DNA of 64,000 bases from Evansella sp. AB-P1 (lineage in GTDB: Bacteria > Bacillota > Bacilli > Bacillales > Salisediminibacteriaceae). Every line of letters begins with the position of its first letter. Within the stretch, counting starts at the first letter, position 1. Positions 53,184 through 61,895 of the stretch are shown here, piece after piece. The DNA lies in assembly GCF_029688925.1 (NCBI RefSeq), contig NZ_JARUKY010000014.1, positions 1-64,000 of the forward strand, written 5' to 3'. The notes below the pieces were generated by a model. It did not search any database, was not told the DNA's origin, and was given only the letters and a program-made list of their open reading frames with translations. Position numbers and translations under genes: made by a program.

Positions 53184-55910
53184 TTAGCTTTGAAAGTTAG
53201 TAATATTTTTAGCATATTCAAGTGGGTTACTAAACGTCCTGCGAATGGTGTCTTCATCATATGATTTGTACATACAATCATAACCAGGCTTTGCATTGCA
53301 TTCAATAAACCAAATTTGTTTATCCTTGTCGAAGGCAAAATCGATCCCGATTTCACCGAACACCCCATATTCCCTTTCAATAGATACATAGCTCGTTTTA
53401 ATAAATTCCTCTATTCTTTTTTTAAAGGCCTTAAGTTCTATAGGAGAATAGTTTAAATAGTTAAGGAAAAAGTAGTCGATTTCATAAATTTCCGAACCCG
53501 ATTGAGAACTAGTTATTGGTGATCCTTTCTTACCAATTCGGACTGGAAAAGATATCATTTCTAGTTCCCCTGCGCCATTTCTCTGTACCGTTGACCTTAA
53601 ATCAATAATCCTTCCTTTGTGGGTTAAGAGATCGATTGCCTGTTGGATGATTACTTTTTTATCATATAGATTTAGGTTTATTTTTGGTATTAAGTCTTCT
53701 ATTCTCTTTACAGACTCGGTGTAAGTCTCTTTGTCCTTCACGAAACTGTACTTGTATCCTTCCGCCGTTTCTGATATTCGAAGGATCCCTTTTCCATTGC
53801 TGCCATGACAATCCTTAATATACACTGTGGAATGTTTTCCAAGCATCTTTTTTAAAGAATCAATACCGTTATAAATCTCAGTCTCCGGTAAATAAGGGGC
53901 CATTTCAGGCTGATTCACTAATTTTTTGTAAGTATCCCATTTATCAAAGAAGTATTGAGGATTAAACTTCTTCATCTTTTTCTCAAGCCTTAATTGTTCT
54001 CTTATATAATCTGACTTAATAATCTGCTTACTTAAAACACCACCTCCTCGATCATATAGTACATCCGGTAAGGGATATGAGAGGCGCTGCCACCTTTTAT
54101 CCTTTTCACTATAATACATTCCATAAATCTTTCTATGAATGAAATTGACATCCTTGATGGAAAAAAAATACAGGATCGTATTACTATCTTTATTCGCCTT
54201 CATAAATTCTATCTGACGAAACTTTGGTCGTTGTCTCTTCATTCTCCGAACATTACCATTGCTAATAAAAACACCGATTACCGGTCCTATACGTAGGGTA
54301 GTCCCCACTAGTTCTACGTTGACCTTTTTATCTAACAATCCGTCAAATTCCTCAATGATATCGTTGGAAAACTCTAAAACATCCTCCGATGAGCTTTCTT
54401 CCCACTGTACCTCTGTTTTGAACATACCAATCTTTAATAAGCACGCTTTCGTTGGTGAAAGGTAACGGTGCCATTCCTTTGGTAACCCAATGGTTCTCTT
54501 CACATCACCATCGTTCTCCCTTTTTTTGATCGTTAATTTATCATACTTAGCCTTCCGATTCTTAGGCATCCCCATACTTAAATATTTCGCATACTCTAAG
54601 GTACACAAAAAGGGGCGGGTCCCTACGTCAGCATGGATCGCCTGACCAGGATAAGGAAACTTATCTGGCTTTGTATTCGCTTCAATAAACCACAACTTAC
54701 CAGTTTCATCAATAGCCATATCTAATCCTAGTTCTCCAAAGTAGCCTATTTGTTCTTCAATAGCTAAGCACAACGATGTCGCTAGGTCGTGAATTTGCTT
54801 TTCAGAAGGTATAGGAATATCCTTCTCTTGTTCTAGTAGCCCATCGTAAATATCACAATAGCTGTTCCTTCCGTCCCCCCTAAAGGTGGTGATGGTGGAT
54901 TCAGGTAATGCAAGATTCACAGAGTCATAGCCCACAACCCATTGTCCCTTCCTGTCCTTTTCCATTAAAACGCGAATATCAAATCTCCTATCCTTGTATT
55001 TAAGAACCTTAATGCCTTGCTGAATAATATATCGCTTATCTTCTTTTAAGAAGTTATCAATACATTTTTTTAGCTCATCAAGAGTTTCCAGTTTTTCTAT
55101 TTCCAATTGTTGCTTTAGAAAGTTCACTATATATTTATTCTGCACTTTCTCAATTGACATGACCTCAAGTCCCCTGCTTCCGTAATAGGATTTAAGAAAA
55201 ATATAGTTATGCTCTTCTAGCATAGAAACAAGGTCTTGAAAGGTTTGATATCTTTTAGTCTCAGGCAAATAATCCTGTACTTCAGGAAGCGCTGCCAGTG
55301 CTTTATATAAATTCCATTTCCCTAAATAGTCTTTGCTGTTAATCGTACGAATATCAATTTGTGACTTCAGTTTTGTCCGAATTTCTTTCACTAATTCCTT
55401 TTCCCATGGCATAAAGGAGGCACCATAATCATAAAGGACATCGGGAAGAGGCATCCATTCCTTTTTCCATTCATCCTTTATCCATCTGTATCCGTAGATT
55501 TTTTCTCTTGTCCAATCCACATCATGAATACTGAAATAGTAGCTCATACATTTCGATTCCATAGAAGCTTTCTCATGGTTATGAATAAACATTGGTACTT
55601 TTCCCCGACCTATAGCTGTCGTGTAGCCTTCATTCATAAAAACGGCTACTACTGGACCTAACTTAATTGTATTCCCCTGCTTCCATATATTCAGTTCAGC
55701 ACTGTCCAAACTAACATCCCTGAATAACTCTTTTGAGATAATTAAAGTACTTTGCTCACTTTTGAGTTCATAAAAAATCACTTCCCTACTATCTTTCCCT
55801 AGAGAAAGAGTATATTTCCCATTTTCCTTTAACTGAAGTTCTTCCATTTTTTCAGATGATAAATAACAGTTGTTGCCCAGTTTCTTATTATTTAACTGTA
55901 TACGAACCAT
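53184..55910 (-). CDS. Tandem YheD-YheC ATP-grasp fusion protein
   Basis: A 908-residue protein made of two complete YheC/YheD modules; in B. subtilis these are separate spore-associated proteins of about 450 and 360 residues. Module 1 (1-470): GPVVAVFMNEG, LPDVLYDYGASF, KSYYGSRGLEVMSI, the ATP-grasp residues RRFDIRVLMEKD (308-319) and LWFIEANTKPDKFP (406-419). Module 2 (480-908): GPVIGVFISNG, LPDVLYDRGGG, KDCHGSNGKGIL, GRIIDLRSTVQRN (766-778) and IWFIECNAKPGYD (866-878). Both keep acidic metal-binding and Asn residues, so both may be active. ATP-grasp enzymes join a carboxylate to an amine. The ATG follows GGAGTTGGTTGGAAT. Confidence 0.9.
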   Translation of the reverse strand: MVRIQLNNKKLGNNCYLSSEKMEELQLKENGKYTLSLGKDSREVIFYELKSEQSTLIISKELFRDVSLDSAELNIWKQGNTIKLGPVVAVFMNEGYTTAIGRGKVPMFIHNHEKASMESKCMSYYFSIHDVDWTREKIYGYRWIKDEWKKEWMPLPDVLYDYGASFMPWEKELVKEIRTKLKSQIDIRTINSKDYLGKWNLYKALAALPEVQDYLPETKRYQTFQDLVSMLEEHNYIFLKSYYGSRGLEVMSIEKVQNKYIVNFLKQQLEIEKLETLDELKKCIDNFLKEDKRYIIQQGIKVLKYKDRRFDIRVLMEKDRKGQWVVGYDSVNLALPESTITTFRGDGRNSYCDIYDGLLEQEKDIPIPSEKQIHDLATSLCLAIEEQIGYFGELGLDMAIDETGKLWFIEANTKPDKFPYPGQAIHADVGTRPFLCTLEYAKYLSMGMPKNRKAKYDKLTIKKRENDGDVKRTIGLPKEWHRYLSPTKACLLKIGMFKTEVQWEESSSEDVLEFSNDIIEEFDGLLDKKVNVELVGTTLRIGPVIGVFISNGNVRRMKRQRPKFRQIEFMKANKDSNTILYFFSIKDVNFIHRKIYGMYYSEKDKRWQRLSYPLPDVLYDRGGGVLSKQIIKSDYIREQLRLEKKMKKFNPQYFFDKWDTYKKLVNQPEMAPYLPETEIYNGIDSLKKMLGKHSTVYIKDCHGSNGKGILRISETAEGYKYSFVKDKETYTESVKRIEDLIPKINLNLYDKKVIIQQAIDLLTHKGRIIDLRSTVQRNGAGELEMISFPVRIGKKGSPITSSQSGSEIYEIDYFFLNYLNYSPIELKAFKKRIEEFIKTSYVSIEREYGVFGEIGIDFAFDKDKQIWFIECNAKPGYDCMYKSYDEDTIRRTFSNPLEYAKNITNFQS

Positions 55911-56076
55911 ATTCCAACCAACTCCTGTACGAACTTTTCTAATATTTTATGCTTATCTAAAAAAACAGATTAGACATTCCACCTTGATCGAAGGGGAATA
56001 GAAAAATTAAGTGTTTTGCCCAATCAATTGACAACGAATAGCATAAAATAACGCAAATGTATTAGGAGGTTTTCTT

Positions 56077-56403
56077 ATGGATTTTTCAAGAGTACCGGAT
56101 ATCAAACCAGAGATTCGTGTGGACAGGGATGATACAATCAACCTTTTATTATTATCCATCGCTTATGAAGAATTGGGCTTGGCTCACATTCTCCATGCAG
56201 AAGCGGAAAAAATTCAATCATCCTTAGGCACACTCCCAAATTTAAAAGTAAAGGATGTATCATATGAGGAGCTATTGGAGCTCAACAAGGAGATGAATAA
56301 AACTTTAAAAAATGTCATAAAAAAAGAGATGATATTATTATTTAAATTAGAAGAAGTAATAGATTTGATAGAAGAAGACGATGATGACGATGATGAAGGA
56401 TAG
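56077..56403 (+). CDS. Small helical protein with polyacidic tail (AEAEK family)
   Basis: A 108-residue paralogue of the protein at 52241. The shared core is TINLLLLSIAYEELGLAHIL, HAEAEKIQSSLGTLPNLKVK and LNKEMNKTLKNVIKKEMILL. The C-terminus is strongly acidic (EVIDLIEEDDDDDDEG), in contrast to the basic Cys-rich tail of the paralogue. The ATG follows TTAGGAGGTTTTCTT. It is divergent from the YheD-YheC fusion gene. A role as a spore-layer protein or as the acceptor of the neighbouring ligases is inferred. Confidence 0.78.
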   Translation: MDFSRVPDIKPEIRVDRDDTINLLLLSIAYEELGLAHILHAEAEKIQSSLGTLPNLKVKDVSYEELLELNKEMNKTLKNVIKKEMILLFKLEEVIDLIEEDDDDDDEG

Positions 56404-56645
56404 AGAAAATCGCAGGATTCACAGGATTCACAGGGACGGTTCTAATGATTTTTTCAAAACCATTGAGACTCAACAAAATTAAACATTAACTTCATGAACA
56501 TAAAAAAGGATACCTTGAAAAATTCAAAAGGTAACCTTCATTTATTGATTCTCTACTATTTAGTTTGCTATTATCAATTCACAAAGGTAATTCAAAAACT
56601 CATTATCATTATTATAAACATAAATTCTCAGATCCCCTCTACTCT

Positions 56646-57209
56646 CTATCCTGCATTCTCCCGCACTCTCTTAATAAAACGAGTGAACCAGTACGCTACA
56701 AAGGCAATGGCAATATCAATGGAGAAGAGGTAAAGTTGATTCATTCCTTTACTGAATGTTATTAATCCGATCCAATCGGATACAGTGGCAAAAACAATTC
56801 CAAACAGAGCAGACATGATAACCGCATAGAGATAAAAGTTTTTCCCGCGATTCGTACTGTACTGGTAGACCAACAGGAAACCAACTGGTAGTGCCGATGC
56901 TGTCATATTCAGCGATGTTGGCAAAAATGGTGTCAAGAAATAATTGTGGATTAAAAAATTGTAGCCTTCTAAAAAGTTAGCAGCGTATGTCCACAGTATA
57001 TGAATCGTGTATCCGTAGAAAAAAATTTCAAATATACGTTCTCTGTCAACCAAGATTATAAGAAGGATAAGCGGAAGTACCAAGATCAGAACAACCGACC
57101 AGAACTGCCATGTACCCATATGAGAATAATCATTCCAATATGTTGATATTATTTGGTTCATTTCTTCCGTTTTCTGATAGATCTGATCCCGATATTCATT
57201 GTTATCCAT
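56646..57209 (-). CDS. CBO0543-family membrane protein
   Basis: A protein of about 187 residues with five or six transmembrane segments and the CBO0543 layout: WQFWSVVLILVLPLILLIIL, then VDRERIFEIFFYGYTIHILW and a long membrane core ending RFIKRVRENAG. The family is common in Bacilli and of unknown function, possibly sporulation-linked. I prefer the ATG at 57209 (after TTGGAGTTAGCTTAT) over the frame's first ATG at 57263, which abuts repeat DNA and has no ribosome binding site. Confidence 0.75.
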   Translation of the reverse strand: MDNNEYRDQIYQKTEEMNQIISTYWNDYSHMGTWQFWSVVLILVLPLILLIILVDRERIFEIFFYGYTIHILWTYAANFLEGYNFLIHNYFLTPFLPTSLNMTASALPVGFLLVYQYSTNRGKNFYLYAVIMSALFGIVFATVSDWIGLITFSKGMNQLYLFSIDIAIAFVAYWFTRFIKRVRENAG

Positions 57210-57317
57210 ATAAGCTAACTCCAATCCCATACGATTCATTTTTAGTAGTTTGCGGATATTCATGCAATCTATTCATGAATTCGTAGGGACAGTTTTAAAA
57301 AGGGTTTTGTGCAAAAC

Positions 57318-57357
57318 AAAGGACAACCAGCGGAATTTAACTGCTTGTTGTCCTTTT
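57318..57357. terminator. Hairpin upstream of the CBO0543 gene
   Basis: AAAGGACAAC and AGC pair with GCT and GTTGTCCTTT. T- and A-runs lie on both sides, so it can work in either direction. Confidence 0.6.
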
Positions 57358-57366
57358 AAAGAAAAG

Positions 57367-57415
57367 TACCTAGCCCCCAATACGGTGAAGTTGCAACGCA
57401 CTGAGGGTCAGGTAC
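57367..57415. repeat. GTTGCAACGCACTG repeat, copy 1
   Basis: GTACCTAGCCCCCAATACGG, TGAAGTTGCAACGCACTGAG and GGTCAGGTAC form an imperfect palindrome with inverted tips. Related copies are at 59058 (half), 60745 and 61829. Confidence 0.75.
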
Positions 57416-57429
57416 TTCATTCAATTCTC

Positions 57430-58062
57430 TGTGTTATTACCATTTAGTGAATCCACATACATATTTTTAATGTGCTTAGTTGTTGCAATTGGAATGTTAA
57501 TGTTATAAGCATCTCAAACCAAAACTTGTTCATTCACAAATTCATGATTATCAATCTCTAATTCTATACTATTATCACAAGCCTGTAGTACTAATCAAAA
57601 ATGGCTTTTCAGCTCATGCTGTTCCCGCAAGAGTCCCCGTCTTCCACTGCAATCGAAAATAATGTGCGTCTTTTTTAACAAATTATTCTTTATGAAATTC
57701 ATTCAAATAGGTACATTCACACTATTTACTATATTTTTCTATATAATGAAACTTTTGTGTCTTATTGCCACTGTGATTATTGAAAATTATAGAGCAAATC
57801 CTCTAACGCTTTGGTCGATTGAAATCGCTTACTACTATCTGAATATATAATCTTTTCTTAAAAGCTCTAAATACTATTGGGTAGGGGATAAAGCTATGTT
57901 ATAATTTCGTCTGGTTAATAAGAAAAGCGCAAGGCGCCTCAATTTAACCTAAGAACGCCCACGTCCTGTGGGCAACGGTTAAATCATCGTCGTTCTGACT
58001 ACTAGATGCCATTCAAATTCGAAGATTTTTATTAATTCTTTTAACAAAAGGGGGTTAGGAGT
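57430..58062. other. Gene-free region upstream of the YitT gene
   Basis: Apart from the repeat at 57919, this stretch has no credible gene. A 62-codon plus-strand frame (57662-57850) is hydrophobic but has no ribosome binding site. Confidence 0.45.
57919..58008. repeat. Interspersed repeat, AAGCGCAAGGCGCC family, copy
   Basis: AATAAGAAAAGCGCAAGGCG, CCCACGTCCTGTGGGCAACG and CGTCGTTCTGACTACTAGA: a nearly complete copy upstream of the YitT gene. Confidence 0.85.
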
Positions 58063-58947
58063 ATGTCTCACCTATTTCAAGGGGTTCGTTTAAAATCCAT
58101 TTTAATTATTTTTATCGGTACATTAATTTTTGGATTTGGGATTATACACTTTAATTTACAAAATGGTCTGGCACACGGAGGCTTTACTGGCATTACATTA
58201 TTACTTTATTATTTGTTTACTATCGAGCCATCCCTCTCTAACCTTTTATTAAACATTCCATTATTTCTAATTGGATATAAATTATTGGGAAGATTAATGC
58301 TTATATATACTTTAATAGGAACTGTTTCACTGTCTGTTTCATTACGACTGTTCGAGTTATACCCTGTCACTCACCTTCCATTACAAGATGATATGATTCT
58401 CGTCTCCATCTTTGCTGGTGTATCTTCCGGGGCTGGATTAGGAATGATTTTTCGTGCTGGCGGAACGACCGGGGGAGTTGATTTACTCGCACGATTAGCT
58501 GAAAAATATATTGGGATGAGTCTCGGTCGATTCATGTTTAGCTTTGATGCCTTTGTTATCACCTTTTCTCTCATTCACTTATCCCTCACAAACGCAATGT
58601 ACACACTAATTACCGTGTTTATCGGCAGTCGTGTAATTGATTTTATTATTGAAGGGGCAAGTGCCGCAAAGTCCACCATGATAATATCGTCGAAAACGGA
58701 GGAACTATCTCAAGCAATCATTGATCGTATGAGTCGAGGATCAACGGTGTTAACAGGAAAAGGAAGCTTTACTTCTGACGAACGTGAAATTTTATACTGC
58801 GTTGTCAATCGAACCGAGCTTATTCAATTAAAAAACCTCATTAATGAAGTGGATCCATATGCATTTTTCTCTGTTAATGATGTAAAAGAAGTTTCTGGAG
58901 AAGGGTTTACCTTTGATAACAACCGACGACCATTAAAACCATCTTAA
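58063..58947 (+). CDS. YitT-family membrane protein (DUF161/DUF2179)
   Basis: A 294-residue protein with five or six transmembrane segments (1-190) and a C-terminal cytoplasmic DUF2179 domain (about 205-285; MSRGSTVLTGKGSFTSDERE and ILYCVVNRTELIQLKNLINE). Signatures include GLAHGGFTGITLLLYY and IFRAGGTTGGVDLLARLAEK. Bacilli carry several paralogues (YitT, YpjC, YvjA and others); the function is unknown. The ATG follows GGGGGTTAGGAGT. It is monocistronic. Confidence 0.9.
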   Translation: MSHLFQGVRLKSILIIFIGTLIFGFGIIHFNLQNGLAHGGFTGITLLLYYLFTIEPSLSNLLLNIPLFLIGYKLLGRLMLIYTLIGTVSLSVSLRLFELYPVTHLPLQDDMILVSIFAGVSSGAGLGMIFRAGGTTGGVDLLARLAEKYIGMSLGRFMFSFDAFVITFSLIHLSLTNAMYTLITVFIGSRVIDFIIEGASAAKSTMIISSKTEELSQAIIDRMSRGSTVLTGKGSFTSDEREILYCVVNRTELIQLKNLINEVDPYAFFSVNDVKEVSGEGFTFDNNRRPLKPS

Positions 58948-58974
58948 TGAATCAAATAAATACTTTAGTATGTA

Positions 58975-59010
58975 AAAAGAGCACGAATCTCTATAGATTT
59001 TTGCTCTTTT
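58975..59010 (+). terminator. Terminator after the YitT gene
   Basis: AAAAGAGC pairs with GCTCTTTT, with an inner ATC/GAT pair. Confidence 0.7.
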
Positions 59011-59057
59011 ATTAATCAACCTTAACTACTTTCTTTTTCACAAACATTATCTTCCAC

Positions 59058-59088
59058 AACGCACTGGGGGGGCAGGCACCACCCTTCC
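59058..59088. repeat. GTTGCAACGCACTG repeat, half copy
   Basis: ACAACGCACTGGGGGGGCAG followed by GCACCACCC. This is only the right arm of the element. Confidence 0.6.
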
Positions 59089-59097
59089 CAGTTAATA

Positions 59098-59802
59098 CTA
59101 CGTCCCTCTTCTTATAGTATCCAGCTTCTTATTTATTCTTTTCCGTAACATATTAAAGATAGCTTTCTTAAATTTATTTTTCGTATTATTATATTCATTA
59201 AAAAAATCATCAGGGCTATGAAACAATCCTAAATCCTTCGTTATAGAATAGCTTTGAATATAAGTGCTATTACCGTTCCAGCACAGACTTATCTTCTCTT
59301 TATCCTGTACAGATATACCAAATCCTATATAACCATCATTATATTTACTTAATTTGTCACGTACTTGGTATAGGTATTTGTCATCAATAATAACACCTTC
59401 TAAAGTTAACCATTTATTATTGAAATATACTTCCGTCCACGCGTGAACAATGTCTCTAGGAGCTAATCTATAGATAATCCCTGTCAATGCACCCTTTTGC
59501 ATTTTTTTATCGATAAAAAAACCGTGTATCCTACAGGGAATACCGATCCCCCTCAGTAGGGCCATTAACAAAATACTTTTTGTATTGCACTGTCCATATC
59601 CATCTTTTAACACTTCAGAAGCTGGTATGTCATCCCCTCGATTATAACCAAACTTTATGTCATTTCTTACAAAGTCGTACACCGTAGCAATTTTTTCTTC
59701 ATCATTTAATTCAAACTCACTCCATTTTTTATCTCTAATTAACTCTTGAATTTCTGAGGAATGAAAGTCTAGTAACTTGGTTGATTCTAAATACTTTTTC
59801 AT
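59098..59802 (-). CDS. Transglutaminase-like cysteine protease domain protein
   Basis: A 234-residue protein with a transglutaminase-like core: DGYGQCNTKSILLMALLRGI (catalytic Cys), HAWTEVYFNNKWLTLEGVII (His) and a following Asp in the DDKYL segment. Such domains act as proteases or amidases in bacteria. It has no signal peptide or membrane segment. The ATG at 59802 follows AAAGGGTGATCAC. It is downstream of the AraC regulator on the same strand (44-nt gap), so it is likely its target or co-transcribed partner. Confidence 0.82.
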   Translation of the reverse strand: MKKYLESTKLLDFHSSEIQELIRDKKWSEFELNDEEKIATVYDFVRNDIKFGYNRGDDIPASEVLKDGYGQCNTKSILLMALLRGIGIPCRIHGFFIDKKMQKGALTGIIYRLAPRDIVHAWTEVYFNNKWLTLEGVIIDDKYLYQVRDKLSKYNDGYIGFGISVQDKEKISLCWNGNSTYIQSYSITKDLGLFHSPDDFFNEYNNTKNKFKKAIFNMLRKRINKKLDTIRRGT

Positions 59803-59845
59803 GTGATCACCCTTTCTATTTTTTATTATAAAGGGGGTACCACTC

Positions 59846-60637
59846 TCAAACTTGCAAATATCTGCTACCTTTTACAATTACACTAGGAGCCATACCTAAT
59901 TTATCTCGAACGCTACGTGAAAAATGTGATGGACTGTTAAAGCCTGCTTCCATCGCCGCATCAGTCATATTTGCTCCATGAAAGATTAAGTAAAATGCTT
60001 TTTTTAACTTCACATGTAATATGTAACTCGTTAAAGAAACGCCTGTTTCTTCCTTAAATAAATGAGATAACCTACTTTCGGATAAAAATACGATTTGACT
60101 TAATTCTTTAACGGTTAACTCATCCAATGGTTGAGATTCAATATAAGCTAGTAGGTCTAATACCCGTTTATCAATTTCGTTGTTTACTTTATTTGGAGTA
60201 ACCTTAAGCAATTCTTTAATTCTTTTTAACAAATCATAATATTTTTCAGAAGTGATTTTTTCTATCAGATCGTAAATATCTGGACCAATTGCGATATTAA
60301 TATCTTTATATTCTATGATATTGACTTCATGTTCACGTAAAAAGTTACTCTTTATAGCTTCACCAAAAGCAGACTCAGGATTGATTAATAAATACATTTG
60401 CCACTTTTTGCTCCCTTGCAGCTTATGCCTCGTATTTGAATCTACAATGATACCCCTTGTAAGAAATTCTTTCTCCTCTATATTAATCTGAAAATCTTCT
60501 TCAAGTCCTAATGTAACCTGTATATAGTTATGGCTATGATAATCTGCATCTACCTTGTTGGAAAAAAATGCAATATGATCCTCCGCATCAAGTAAAACTA
60601 ATTTGTTTTTTTGTGAATTTCGTAGATTTTCAGTCAA
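59846..60637 (-). CDS. AraC-family transcription regulator
   Basis: A 263-residue regulator. The N-terminal half is a cupin-like sensor (YHSHNYIQVTLGLEEDFQIN), and the C-terminal HTH pair has LTVKELSQIVFLSESRLSHL, FKEETGVSLTSYILHVKLKK and AAMEAGFNSPSHFSRSVRDK. I use the TTG at 60637, 8 nt after AAAGGAG. The frame can be read 49 codons further up, but that extension crosses a GTTGCAACGCACTG repeat and would be an artefact in automatic annotation. It is upstream of the transglutaminase-like gene. Confidence 0.85.
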   Translation of the reverse strand: MTENLRNSQKNKLVLLDAEDHIAFFSNKVDADYHSHNYIQVTLGLEEDFQINIEEKEFLTRGIIVDSNTRHKLQGSKKWQMYLLINPESAFGEAIKSNFLREHEVNIIEYKDINIAIGPDIYDLIEKITSEKYYDLLKRIKELLKVTPNKVNNEIDKRVLDLLAYIESQPLDELTVKELSQIVFLSESRLSHLFKEETGVSLTSYILHVKLKKAFYLIFHGANMTDAAMEAGFNSPSHFSRSVRDKLGMAPSVIVKGSRYLQV

Positions 60638-60744
60638 TTCGTTCACTCCTTTTGACGACAGGTCACTTGTCTCTTTTAAATGAAATATGCGTCTAAGTGA
60701 TACATTCCACACAAAGCACAAGAACCCTGCTATGCTCTTAAAAA

Positions 60745-60802
60745 GGGCCTGACCCCCGTACGGTGGTGAAATGCAACGCACCACTGGTCTGGCACCACCC
60801 TA
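60745..60802. repeat. GTTGCAACGCACTG repeat, copy 2
   Basis: GGGCCTGACCCCCGTACGGT, GGTGAAATGCAACGCACC and CTGGTCTGGCACCACCC. It lies between the divergent AraC and DUF2188 genes and is read in frame with AraC as a spurious N-terminal extension. Confidence 0.8.
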
Positions 60803-60868
60803 AATGATCGTTTAGATGAAGTGTATTTCGGAAAAAGTTTTATAACTACTTTTTAGGAGTTGATATTC

Positions 60869-61231
60869 ATGCCATGGGATATGAATAATTATCCTGAATC
60901 AATGAAAAATCTAGTAGGACCTATTAAGGAAAAAGCGATTGAGATTGCTAATAGACTTACAGAAGAAGGGTATGAAGAAGGAAGAGCTATCTCCATTGGA
61001 ATAGCCCAAGCAAAAAAGTGGGTAGGCGAACAAACGCTACCGCAACACGTAGTCCCTCATTCAGATGGTTGGGCCATCAAAAGGGAGGATTCCGAGAGAG
61101 CAAGCTATGTATATGAAACCCAAAAAGAAGCATTAAAAAAAGCGCAATCCATAGCAAGTAATCAAAAAACTAGACTTATTATACACAGACAAGATGGATC
61201 TATCGAAAGACAACAAAATTTCGTTCATTAA
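60869..61231 (+). CDS. DUF2188 protein
   Basis: A 120-residue soluble protein. The N-terminal part (MPWDMNNYPESMKNLVGPIK, then EEGRAISIGIAQAKKW) is a helical segment often fused to DUF2188. The C-terminal part is the small DUF2188 domain, with HVVPHSDGWAIKREDSERAS, TQKEALKKAQSIA and LIIHRQDGSIERQQNF, usually compared with phage-type or stress proteins. Function unknown. The ATG at 60869 follows TTTTAGGAGTTGATATTC. Confidence 0.82.
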   Translation: MPWDMNNYPESMKNLVGPIKEKAIEIANRLTEEGYEEGRAISIGIAQAKKWVGEQTLPQHVVPHSDGWAIKREDSERASYVYETQKEALKKAQSIASNQKTRLIIHRQDGSIERQQNFVH

Positions 61232-61276
61232 TAGCTAAGAGAAGGTAACTCAAGTCCGTTTTTTTAGAAGAAACAG

Positions 61277-61300
61277 AAAAAGAGGGATTTCCCCCTTTTT
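61277..61300 (+). terminator. Terminator after the DUF2188 gene
   Basis: AAAAAGAGGG pairs with CCCCCTTTTT, with one mismatch and an ATTT loop. Confidence 0.7.
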
Positions 61301-61368
61301 AAAAAGATAAGTATAAAATTTTTACTTTGAAAGTTATCTAGGAGACAGGACGTCGATGATTTTCTTAT

Positions 61369-61752
61369 TTATTCCTCTACAACCAATGTTCCAACCATTT
61401 GCTCGTGTCCAGGTTCATCACAGTACATTTCATACGTTCCTGCTTCTGTTGCAGTAAAGCTAACACTATCTTCTTCATTCACCTCTGCTTCTAAATAAAT
61501 TTGATTATGTCCATTCGAAGTTGGGATATTATCAACAATTAAGTTGTGAAATACTTGATCGTTATTAGTAAAGGTCATGGTTACTTCCTCTCCCTTCGAA
61601 ATGGTAACTTTCTCAGGGACGAATTTAAATTCTTCACCTACAACATCAGTTGATGTATCAGAACTAGATCCACACCCTACCAATAGTAGTATCATTGCTA
61701 GTAAAAAATAAAATACTAGACTTTTCCTTTTGGAGAAAAAATAATTCATCAT
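61369..61752 (-). CDS. Cupredoxin-like lipoprotein
   Basis: A 127-residue exported copper protein. The lipobox LLVGC (Cys at about residue 27) would anchor it to the outer face of the membrane. The mature part is a cupredoxin with VVGEEFKFVPEKVTISKGEE, FTNNDQVFHNLIVDN (His ligand) and GTYEMYCDEPGHEQMVGTLV, giving the Cys-His-Met ligand set. It may pass electrons or copper to a membrane oxidase; no oxidase gene is beside it. The ATG at 61752 follows GGAGGTGTAAGAA. Confidence 0.88.
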   Translation of the reverse strand: MMNYFFSKRKSLVFYFLLAMILLLVGCGSSSDTSTDVVGEEFKFVPEKVTISKGEEVTMTFTNNDQVFHNLIVDNIPTSNGHNQIYLEAEVNEEDSVSFTATEAGTYEMYCDEPGHEQMVGTLVVEE

Positions 61753-61828
61753 TTCTTACACCTCCTTATAATCTAAACTCCTTCTATTACTTTACATACC
61801 GGTTTAAAGCATTTTTAAAACAAAAAAA

Positions 61829-61873
61829 GCCTGACCCAGATACATTGAAGTTACAACGCACTGGGCAGGCACC
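61829..61873. repeat. GTTGCAACGCACTG repeat, copy 3
   Basis: GCCTGACCCAGATACATTGA, AGTTACAACGCACTGG and GCAGGCACCATCC, with inverted tips GCCTG / CAGGC. Confidence 0.75.
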
Positions 61874-61895
61874 ATCCTTTGACCATTCTTCTTCT

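Noticed and set aside
57662-57850. 62-codon hydrophobic plus-strand frame
   Set aside because: No ribosome binding site, AT-rich sequence and no recognisable motif; hydrophobicity follows from base composition.
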